Shown here in pieces: positions 51,570 through 61,400 of a stretch of DNA of 64,000 nt. Origin of the DNA: Serinus canaria. Its lineage: Eukaryota > Chordata > Aves > Passeriformes > Fringillidae. The stretch lies in the NCBI RefSeq assembly GCF_022539315.1, contig NC_066321.1, forward strand, positions 4,217,324 through 4,281,323. The letters run 5' to 3'. Positions within the stretch are counted from its first letter, which is position 1; every line of letters begins with the position of its first letter. Below the pieces are notes generated by a model. That model searched no databases, had not been told where the DNA came from, and saw only the letters and a program-made list of their open reading frames with translations. A program made the position numbers and the translations under genes.

Positions 51570-52286
51570 ATACAGGTAGCAGAAACCAACAATGTCATCC
51601 AAACTACAACCTCAGTCTTACAGTGGTTTGGCACACTAAATGTATTTAATATGGTCATTAAATTCATTGTCTCAGTGAAAGAAAGACAAGCTGTAACCAC
51701 TAGTTTGCTGCAGAAATATATGTATTTTCCACAATGGAACACAAGGAAAGGGAAACTAGAGGAATTCTAGTTGCTAAAAACAAAAAAAGTCTCTAGAATT
51801 CTCTTCACTAAGACAGAAAGAAGAAAAAAAGAAACAAGGTTTGGACACACACACTGATCATGGCAAGAAAAGAAGCATAATACTTTGACTTGTGTTCAAG
51901 TGCTGAAGAATGAGAGACATCACCCTTGAAAGAAAACAGAGACCCCATTTTGCTTTGAGAAAATCTGCTATGGCCAGCAATGGAAAATTTTTGCACTTAA
52001 GGACAGTTTCCACCCAAATAAACTTACTCTTAAAGAAGTACCAGCATGTCTGAGGACTGACCAGTTTGTGTGGGACTGAAACGCAGCTCAAATGAGCCTG
52101 ATGGACTTGGTTCATGGTTTGGAGAGTGCTTGAGATGCTGTTCATTGTGGTTAAACTTGGCTAGAGGAAGAGCAAATCTAACTCCTTTATCTAGGGGAAT
52201 TTAGGAGCAAGTGCAAGCCAGGCACTCAAGGAGTGCTGGTGAAACATCTTTTCAAAATACTTCTCAAGACCAAAAATCAGTTGATG

Positions 52287-52323
52287 GTTTTTTTGGTGTT
52301 TTGTTGTGGTGTTTTGTTTTGGT
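52287..52323. repeat. TTTTG/GTTTT-rich low-complexity run
   Basis: Repeated GTTTTG and GGTGTTTTGT words, a plain low-complexity T/G tract. Confidence 0.7.
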
Positions 52324-54093
52324 TATTCCCTTGAAATAGGAGTTTTTAATTTAAGGTGTCATGAACTCTACTCGTCATATTAAAAAAGAAAAAAAACCAA
52401 AAACCGCAAACAAGGTCTAGAGGAACAAGGATAACATGTCCACTACAATACAACTTCCATTTGGTGCTTCTGAGATGAAAAGGCACCACATCTTTTCACA
52501 AAGGAGCCCTGAGATGATTGTTTCTGCACCTTCAGAGCCTCTTCCTCACAGCTGTCAGAGCAGGGGCAATGCCCTCTGGGGATGAGAAATCTCCTCTGTC
52601 CAGGTGCTTTTCCTGCCATACCCATGCAAGCCATGCAGCCCCAGGAATGCCAGCTCTGGGAGCAGAGCTGGAGTGAGAACTTTCCTCATTCACATTTTCA
52701 CCCGAGCTCACTGAATTGTGACTAATGACTCCAGCACAATGCTGCAGATCTTAAACCCAGAACAAAATGAAAAAATCCTCACTTTACTCACCCAGCCAAT
52801 ATATTTCAGGCTCGTGCATAATCAGTGCTGTAGCTGGCTCTTGCCCAGGAGCCCTCTCAGAAAAGCCATACATTTCCCAGATCTCCTCCACAACCACCAG
52901 TTAAAAGGGGAAGCTTCAAACTGAGAAATAGTCAGTGTAGATTTTTATGAGGTTTTTTTTAAGGCATATTTACCTCCTATCATTAAACAGATAATATCAT
53001 GTTAAAAATAGACTCAAGTTACGGCCAACACTGCTCTTAAGTTTTCAGGAATCTGGCAAAAGTCAAGGGGAGAAACACTTGGCAAAAGGAGAAAAGGTAA
53101 GGAGTCATTTTTACATTTTCCCTCTCGTGAGGTGGGGGAAGGGTTATAGGCCTTATGCAGTGGAATCTCTACACTTAATTCCCTCTCTTCCTCAGGGATC
53201 TCCGAGCCACAGCACAGATTTTGATACTGACTTTCCACTGAAGCCTCAAGAGGCTATCAAAAAACTATTTAATCTCTGTACTACTCAAGTTTAAGACTCA
53301 TCATCCACCCCACAATCCTGGGACAAATGAGTGCCTAAAGAAACAAGACACCTCAATTTTGAGCTTTAACATGGATATCATTTTCACCAAACAATAAATA
53401 AGAATATCAAATCTAGCCTGCTGCCTCCTAGGATTTCCTGAGACAAAGATCCACTGTGTGAGGAGCTTGGGCACCTCACACTGGAAGTTCTTCAGGGGTG
53501 TTCCCTCAGGTCCTGCCCTGTGATGTTCAACATCAACACAGCTCTCAGGGGGCAAAACCTGGTAGCCCTTGGTGGCATTTGACACGTGTAGGTTTCTTTG
53601 TCCTGTGTTCCCTCAGTCAGGGGTTAGGAGGCACAAACATTCCCTGTGGCTGAGTGCTTGTAATTAAACACAGCATTGAAGGAGCTAATTAAAAAAATGT
53701 TTTGATGATAGCTGTGTAATACTTAATAACCTTCGTAGTGGAACAGCTGTGCAGAAAAATCTAAATCTGTGCATGTTTTTAGGAGTGTGATATCAACACT
53801 GGGCTGACATGACTGCAGGCTCTAAGGAGCAGGAGAGAGGCATTAGTTTGGGTGGCTTTTGGGCTGTTCTGAAGGACAAGAAGTCACCTTCTCTGTCCCC
53901 AGGGGGACCCTGCTGAGCATCACTGCCTTCTGTAAGCACAGGGGCTACTTTAAATGTACTTATACCCTTAGGGTAAACTTGGCTTTGGGCATTTGGGTGC
54001 AAAAGTTGCATGCAAGCATATCCAGGTAAAAATCTGATTGCCATCCCCTGGTGAGGAACTTTCTTTTCATGACAAAAGTGGTTTTGGCTGCTT

Positions 54094-54134
54094 AGATATA
54101 TATCTATATATTTACACACACAGACAGACACACT
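54094..54134. repeat. TA/CA/GACA compound microsatellite
   Basis: AGATATATATCTATATATTT is followed by ACACACA, GACAGACA and CACAC. A compound simple repeat of about 40 bp. Confidence 0.85.
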
Positions 54135-54179
54135 CTCACCCCTTTGCTCTCCATGGGACCCCAAAAAAAAGTTAGGAAT

Positions 54180-54208
54180 ATTTGGATTCCACTCTGAGGA
54201 ATCCAAAT
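54180..54208. other. Perfect 11-bp inverted repeat
   Basis: ATTTGGATTCC (54180-54190), a 7-base spacer ACTCTGA, then GGAATCCAAAT (54198-54208). The arms are exactly complementary and would form a stable hairpin. It lies about 30 bp before a CR1 tail, and no known RNA family is recognised. Confidence 0.8.
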
Positions 54209-54235
54209 CTGACACTCTGGCGTCAGCTCTGAGGA

Positions 54236-54332
54236 ACCTAATCTAGTGGAAGGTGCCCCTGCCCAGGGCAGAGGGGTTGGAAAGTATTTTCTTTAAAGTC
54301 CCTTTCAACCCAGACTACTCTGTGATCCCGTG
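54236..54332 (+). mobile_element. CR1 LINE 3' tail, sense
   Basis: ACCTAATCTAGTGGAAGGTG, CCCCTGCCCAGGGCAGAGGG, GTTGGAAAG, TTTAAAGTCCCTTTCAACCC, AGACTACTCTGTGATCC give the sense CR1 3' tail, including the CTAGTGGAAGGTG word missing from shorter tails here. A small insertion of T-rich bases (ATTTTC) interrupts the usual GGAACTAGATGATC part. Confidence 0.9.
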
Positions 54333-54971
54333 AATGAAGAGGCAGAGGTCACAGCACTACAGATGGGGACCATTTCTGAGCTAGCTCCCACTCCCTAGAT
54401 TCAGACATTTCCTCTTGTACCAAATCCTTACCCCCCACCAGTCCCTGGGACTCTGCATCTCTCTGAACTCATGGAAAAATCACTTTCTCTGCGCCTTAAC
54501 AGCACAATCAGTTTCCACAAACCACAGAAGTCACAAACAGATCACTGCCAGTGTCAGATTCCAAACAAATATTTCAACTTCTTATGCACACAGAAAAAGG
54601 GGACAAAGAAAAATCAATAGCAATATGCTTACTAATATGTGCCTTAGCCACAGGCTGCAGCATGGGATGCAATATACATAAGGTAAACATCTTCAATGCA
54701 ACACAGTTCAATAAAATGATAGATATTCCAAAAATAGTGTCCCCAAAGAAACAGAAAACATAATATCTGCCCAAAAAAAAGAAAAAATCCATGTAACCTC
54801 AGCAGTGAGTATATAATAATATATACCTTCAAGGCCAGCTTTGGAATAAAAAAGCTCTTTGGGAAAAAAAACCCCAAAACCTAAAGTTTTCTCTATTGCA
54901 GAAAGGCCAGGCAGCCCAGGGATGCTCACTAGAAGTGCTCAGCAGCACTGACAGGGGATGCACTCCTGAAT

Positions 54972-55351
54972 TGTGGGAAGTGGATTTGTAGAGAGTTTTT
55001 AGGGTTTGGTAGAAGGTTTATACAGTATGTATTTGTATGTTATTTTGAGATAAAAAAATGTTGATTTAGAAATGTTATGGAACATCGATAGATATTGTTG
55101 AGTGAGAAATAGAGTAAGAAAAAAATTTAAAAGATGGTTTTGTAAATCAGGTTAAATATTTTGGGGGAAATAGAATTATGAAAGATGTAGTAGGATTTAT
55201 GAGGGTTAGTTTTAGATGATTGGTTTAAAGGTATTTATAGTATGGTGTGGTAAAAAGTTGATAGGTTAAAAAATGCTTACAGTTTATTGTAATTAGGAAA
55301 TAGTTGGTTTTTGATTGTGATGGTATGAATTATAATATTTGTATTGTTTCA
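54972..55351. other. C-depleted, strand-asymmetric block
   Basis: I count 7 C and 96 G in these 380 bases on the plus strand, while the flanks have ordinary C content. The edges are abrupt: C returns upstream of 54972 and after about 55350. The block begins TG and ends CA, compatible with an LTR, but no target duplication was found. On the minus strand it is G-poor and A-rich, the pattern left by APOBEC-type editing of a retroelement whose sense strand is minus. I cannot assign a family. Confidence 0.7.
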
Positions 55352-58300
55352 CTTTTTTTTATGAGACTGAAAGTGGAATAAAATTTTTCAAAACATCTTT
55401 TAGTTACTTTATCTCTAAGGTAAGAAAAAAGTATTCTCCAACACTGCATCAGGGTCTGCCCCGAGCTGTGGGGAGGCAATGGGAGACCCGAGCAGAATAA
55501 ACCCCTCCAACAGCGCAGGATCTTCTGAGAGCAAACAACGAGAGCAAACAACGGCAGCACAGGGCCGAAATTAACACTTTAAAAAGTACAATTTCCATTT
55601 CCAACAACTTTCAAAGGGCCTTGTTCCTCCTGCACTTCTCACCTCTCTTCACTGTCACCTCGGGACTAATTTCACACAATATTGCCAAGGGTTCACCCGA
55701 TTGCAGCGTGGAAAGGAAACACAAATCCATCCTCACTGTCTGCTTGAGGATCATCTGATTTTTAAAGCAATCCCGCAGTGCATGTGATTTGTAGGGGAGG
55801 ATGTGAGTTTGACAGCCACATCCCTCAATATTGCACATAAATTAAAAATACATCATGGACATCTCAAACAAAGTCTTGAAACACTTTGTCTGTTCTTTTG
55901 CAACAAGTCCAGCTAACTCCTTTTCAAGTATCTTCCTACTTAAAACTGATCTTCATTATTCCAGCCAACTGGCAAAGCCAGAAGCTGGGAGGATGATGAA
56001 TTAGGAAGCACTGGAGTTTCTGGTTGTTTAATATTTGCTTTTGAAACACCGAACTTTAGTTAAATGCAGGTGCTGAGGTCTTGGTCTAATTGCTGCTTTT
56101 TTTTTTTTCATCTTGCCAGGTTATTTGCTTTAATCCTGTCACCTCACTGACTTCCAGCACCTCATTATATCTTGGGGAACCAAGTTAACCAACAAGAAGA
56201 ACTTGGCCAAGGTTTCTTGAACACTCTCTAAAGGCATAAAAATGAAAAATTATAAAAACAATCATTCAGCAACAAAATAAAGAAAGACAATTTTTCATTC
56301 CACTCTTCATACGATTATTTTGCAAGAAAAAAATTACTTTTCATGGCTGCAAGGCTTTTATTGAAAAAGAATGTATTTTTGGATGGCAAAAGTTTCTTGA
56401 ACCTTGAATGACTGAGCACCATTTTTCATTATGTTAATTTAAGTGGTTAAAGGTTTGCCTGACTGACACTAATTGATGGTCCCTCCTGGGGCTTAATTGA
56501 CACCAGCTTGTCTCTATAAACCTGCACTGTTAATCAGCTCTTCAGCCACTCTGGAAAACGTTTGGAGCTGAAGAAGTGTCCGTGGGGGTTGCAGACAGAC
56601 AACATTGATTCTGAGTGAGGGTGCTTTTCAGCACTCTTGTTGTGATATTTCATTAAACTGATATTTTCCTGATTCCATTCTAAAGCAGAAAGATCATGTC
56701 TTACATTAATTTTCTGCTGGATTTATTTTTGCTGTCGTTTGGGAAGCATTTCATTTAGCTGTTAAGTGTTTCCTTTGATCTTCTGCAGTAGGCTTAGATA
56801 AGGAGATGTTAAATACTGACTGAAAACAGCTCGAATTAGCCACGATTTGGAGTCATCCACGAGGAAAGAGTCATCCTTTGCTACGCCCATGGTATTCCTG
56901 TGGTGATATCGTGTTTAGAAAATGCAAGTGGGGAAAAATTGTTATTTTAGTGATAGGAACAATAGCCTTTCTTCCTTTTCAGAGCCAGCACTGAATATTT
57001 TCTGAAGTTTCTCTCAACTATTAAATTACTCCAGTATTGAATTTCCCCAACAACTCTGTCCCTTCCTATGATATATTCGAATTTTGATTTAAAAGTCCTT
57101 TTATAAACTGCTGTTTTCCATTCAAAACTGGCTTATAGCCACAGTTCCTTTTCCTATCCCTGCTACCAGAGCAATTCCAACCTCCTCATTTTTAGCACAT
57201 CTTTTCCTTGCATTGGTTTTCCAATTTTTAAGAAATACTGAGTGCACACAATGTAAGTCATTATCTATTAATAATGGTACAATTATTGTAAACACTGAAG
57301 ACAGATGGGGATTCAGATATTCAGATTTCTCATCTATCATGAACAAAAAAGCGACTTTGTAGCATTCTCAATAGAAAGGAGGGAGTATATCAAGTTACAA
57401 CTTTGATTTACTTTGCTGACAGGAGTGTTTGCTCTCTAAAAATATCAGACAAAGGTTTAAAAGAAGTTTTAAGGAATAAAAAAAACTAATTTACAAAATA
57501 TGACTCATTTTCCTGCCCATGGCAGGGATGCCTGGAAAGTGGGAACTGCTCGGTAACAGCATGGTAGGTGACTTACACCAAGGCAGAAGTCACTATACAT
57601 GTTAGGAGGACACCAAATAAAGTTTGATTCTCAAAAGATATTTGGGATGATAAAACAGGACAGCCTAGTATTTTCTTAAAATAATTTGGTACAAAGGTAC
57701 ACTACAATTCTATATCATAATGTGCTTAGGCACCAGCTATAGTCAAGCAGTTATAAATAACTTAAAGTTCTGCAGAACTAACCCACAGGATATTTTGGGG
57801 ATGTGACTTTTCCTCTTGCCCTAAGGCCATGCTCCCAGCTCTGGGGCCCCAGGCACAGCACAGCCCCCCAAAGCCTTCCTGCTCCACAGATCTACAGCCA
57901 CAAAAATCTACTGCTGCTGTAAAGACATTGCACTAGCCCATCCTGCTCACTCCACCACTTGAGCTTTCCAAACAAGCACCTCCATATCACATTTTACTCT
58001 TGGAAGTAACACTTTAGAAATTTCTTTAAAAGTACTTCACTATTCCACTTCCAAACTCATCATAATTCACCTGTCATGAAGCACCTTGGAACAGCAGCTA
58101 GATTTTGGAGGGGGGTTGCCCTGTGCTTAAATAATTCTTGATATAAGGTCATAGAAGATGTAGAAAAGTTGATGATAATGGTAATATTTGGTAGGTTCAC
58201 AAAAATACTGAACTGCCTCCAGTTTTATGACAGGTACCTGAGTGGGAAGCACACAGCAGTAAACATGGCTAAATCCATTTTTATAGACATGTATATAAAT

Positions 58301-60984
58301 TATTGGGATAAACTCATCAAAAGCACAGCAGGTTAACTGGTACACCAAGGGGGAAAAAAATCTGATGATGTCCTAAAAACAGCAATACAAACGGGGCCTT
58401 TAAATTGCTAAATTATTTGGACAGGGAAAATTATGTACATAAAGATAAGCATGGGATGCATCCTGAATAATTTATTTCAGTTCAAGTTCTTGTTTCCTAA
58501 GAAGTCGAAACTTGTGGGTTGCTTTGAATTTACAAGTCATAATGGGCCGACCCAATTTATACCAGCACATTGCAAGTCTCCAGAACCGTTTTTCACATTG
58601 TTCTCTTAACATCTCTTTCTTTGAGGGCTGGATTCTTTAGCTGGCCATATGTGAAAAGATACCATATGCTGTCAGGAAGGGTTTTCTTTAAGTTCCACCA
58701 AGATACAGAAAGATTGAAAAGATTTTCAGACAGGCTTGTGAAAACTTTAAATCATAAACCATTCCACAATGCATAAATCATACAATTGTTCAGATAGCAG
58801 CCCTCAGTTTACATCTGTTGGATGAGCAGCTATCAAAGCTATTTCATATTTCTTCAGTTCTATTTGCCTACTTCATAGTCTGCCCAGTGTTGTTTTCATC
58901 TCCTCTTGCCTGAAATGCAATATATAAAATACACAGATATTGTTTGCCATTACATCAGCTCAGTTTTGAGAGTTGAACAACAAAACACTGAGAAATAAAG
59001 CAAATTTCAGACAGAACACGGAGAGAATCACATGCTTTATCCACAAGTTATAGTTATACAGTGAAAGCTGCCACTTCAGGGTGCAATCCCAAGTTATCTA
59101 TGCTTTTGCTGACAGTCTCCCAATATATTTTGCTAATATAACAAGAATTCTTCCTCATAAGCATTCTTCATTCTTACTATTGTCCATGAGATGCTGAAAA
59201 CCTCACACCATCCAGCACACTCTGTATTTTACAGCAATTAAATATGCTGCTAGACTTCAGAATAAGCATGTCTCAGACAGCCCAGGAAATGATGAGTCCA
59301 CCCCTAGAGATGCACCTTGACTGTGCTACCTGAGCCAGAACAGACATAAGAATCATTTCATCCAAAAGCTTTGCAGTGAGCAGAAATGCCTGCAGCAGCT
59401 GAGGAAGTTGTAACTGAAAACAAAGCTCCACAGTCAACCCTGACAAATTCCTCAAAATGCTTTTTCTAAGCAGATTAGGTAAATTGTTTATAGATGTGGA
59501 GGAGTGGCTGTGTGGTAAATTTGCTGGGATTAGTTCAGGAATTGAAGGTTTTCTGAAGCCCCTTAGAGCTCAAACACCTTCCCCACTCCCCTGACACTGC
59601 TGGGTGTAGATGTCACACACCAAGACACTGCAAAGCCCTTCCTCCACTCCCAGCTGTGGTACCAGCTCCTGGAGTATCTTCACACCAAGGAGGATCCCTT
59701 ACAAATCCCATACCTCAAACATTTTCTTTCTTAACATCAAAATACCCAAACACTCCAAAATCCATTTATTCCTATATTAATGAGGCTGGATTAAATGAAG
59801 GCACCATTCAAAGTCCAGATAAAATCAAAAGTTTAGAAGGATTCAAATGGGAAATTCAAGGCTTATTTAATATGTTCAGTCCAATGTAAACATGAAACCC
59901 CTTTTCTTTTCTGAATTGAGCAGCCAAACTTCAGACTCCAGTTTAATCTAAAGTAGGCAGCAGCCTAGGCTTAATCCCTGTCCTCAGGATTGCTTTCAAA
60001 GGCACAAATTTCATTTTGAGGGGGTATCACCCTCAGCCAGGTTTGCCATTTGCTTGGGGATTCATTCCCATCTCATCTCTCCTACTCTTGGACTTTTTAT
60101 TTTTCCTTCAAGGCTTCACCTATTTGAAAATATAGATTTCCCTTTGGGAGTTCATTTTTTATATTTAAATGGGTGGAAAACCAGAAATCCATTGAGCCAG
60201 AAAAGGCTCCCTCACCTGTTAAAGCCATTCACAAACTAAAAGGCTGAATGGTTCCAATCAGCCACAGACACAGAAAACTTTGACATGCAAACAGAAATTC
60301 ATAATTTAGAAATCTATAAAATTTAAACCCATTTATATAGTTAATGAGCTTTGATTAATGACTTTGGAGAAAATGGATGGTGTATAATCCTAGCCTCGGA
60401 CATAACAAAATCAAAGAATTTAAATGCTGAAAGAGAGCTGGCATGTGTAACAAAGTTCATGGTGGTAAAATATTAGGAGTTTTGAGAGAATTGCAGTGTT
60501 TGCTAATTTACATGCCATGAACTACACTAGCAAGCTCTGGGGATCTTTTTATGCTAATGGGATCTGGAATAGACTAAAATGGAATTCCAAATAAACATAT
60601 ATATGTATGGGTCATAATCCAGTAACTGTAGTAAACACATCCTGAATAAAATTACAGAGGAGAACAACACGAAATCCTTGAGCAAACCCTGGAGTGTTAT
60701 TTGGGTATTTTATACAAACCAAAAAACCCTTGGTGCATCTGTATATTCCTGCCATAGAGGCACCATGCAGCAGTGCAGCCTCCAAGCAGGTACATGAGTT
60801 ATCCCTGTGACACAGAATGGGGTTATGGAGGAAATTCAGCCCCTTCCAAAGACTCAGGTGATCAATGCCAGAAGAATTGGTGGCTGAGATTTCAAACAAG
60901 CCATTTCACCAGAGCTCTAACATGAACTATTTGCATTGTCAAGTCAAGGGGAGTGGGTGCATTTCCCAGTATTTAACATTAATA
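55352..60984. other. Gene-free interval; CpG-enriched start and candidate regulatory stretch
   Basis: The portion 55455-55780 is enriched in CpG relative to the window and contains an exact 13-bp tandem duplication, GAGAGCAAACAAC (55527-55539 and 55540-55552). The stretch 56400-56960 is repeat-free with homeodomain-type words such as ACTAATTGATGG and GCTTAATTGACACC. The rest is AT-rich unique DNA with no exon or mobile element recognised. Confidence 0.42.
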
Positions 60985-61400
60985 AATTAAAAATGGAGTT
61001 GTATTTTTAATAAAGTTTTTTTAAGCATAAACTGTTTAATTAAAACATTTTATTTATATTATTTTGATTTTTAACTTAATAACTAATTATTTGTGATTTG
61101 TAATGTAGATTTTTTATTTAATTATATATTATTGCTTGAACTTATGAAGAAGGTGAAGAAGGATAAGTTTTTGTTTTAAAATTTTTATTTTGTTGTATAT
61201 ATATTATATTTCAAAATTTTAAATGGTAAGTTTTTTATGTGATAACATAATATACTTTTATTTAAATAATAATGTAATAATTTTATTTAAAATTTTATAT
61301 TTTTTATTTAAATAAATAATAACATATACTTTAATTTAAATTAAGCATTCAATCTTAGTTTTATTATTTAATTTTTGAAGTTTTTTCTATAGTCTTATGT
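60985..61400. repeat. Extremely AT-rich block
   Basis: Within 61021-61380 I count 32 G and 15 C in 360 bases (13% GC). Words such as TTTAAATAATAATG and ATTTTATTTAAAATTTTA recur. C is about half as frequent as G on the plus strand. One local G-containing island, ATGAAGAAGGTGAAGAAGG (from 61145), interrupts it. No family was recognised. Confidence 0.8.

Larger units (their letters stand above)
47091..54093. other. Long gene-free interval
   Basis: About 7 kb of unique sequence. It holds A27 (47421-47447), an AAT-rich microsatellite (51355-51431), T/G-rich low-complexity runs (51527-51569, 52287-52323) and an exon-like minus-strand frame at 49252-49566 discussed in the findings. No mobile element was recognised. 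The 140-codon minus frame at 53793-54215 runs through the CA/TA microsatellite and is judged spurious. Confidence 0.45.

Noticed and set aside
53793..54215. 140-codon minus-strand open frame
   Set aside because: It runs through a TA/CA microsatellite, has no recognisable domain and no splice context.
57505..57545. CCTGCCCATGGCAGGG, a word found in CR1 tails
   Set aside because: The surrounding bases do not follow CR1 order, and the word is close to a natural palindrome, so it can arise by chance.
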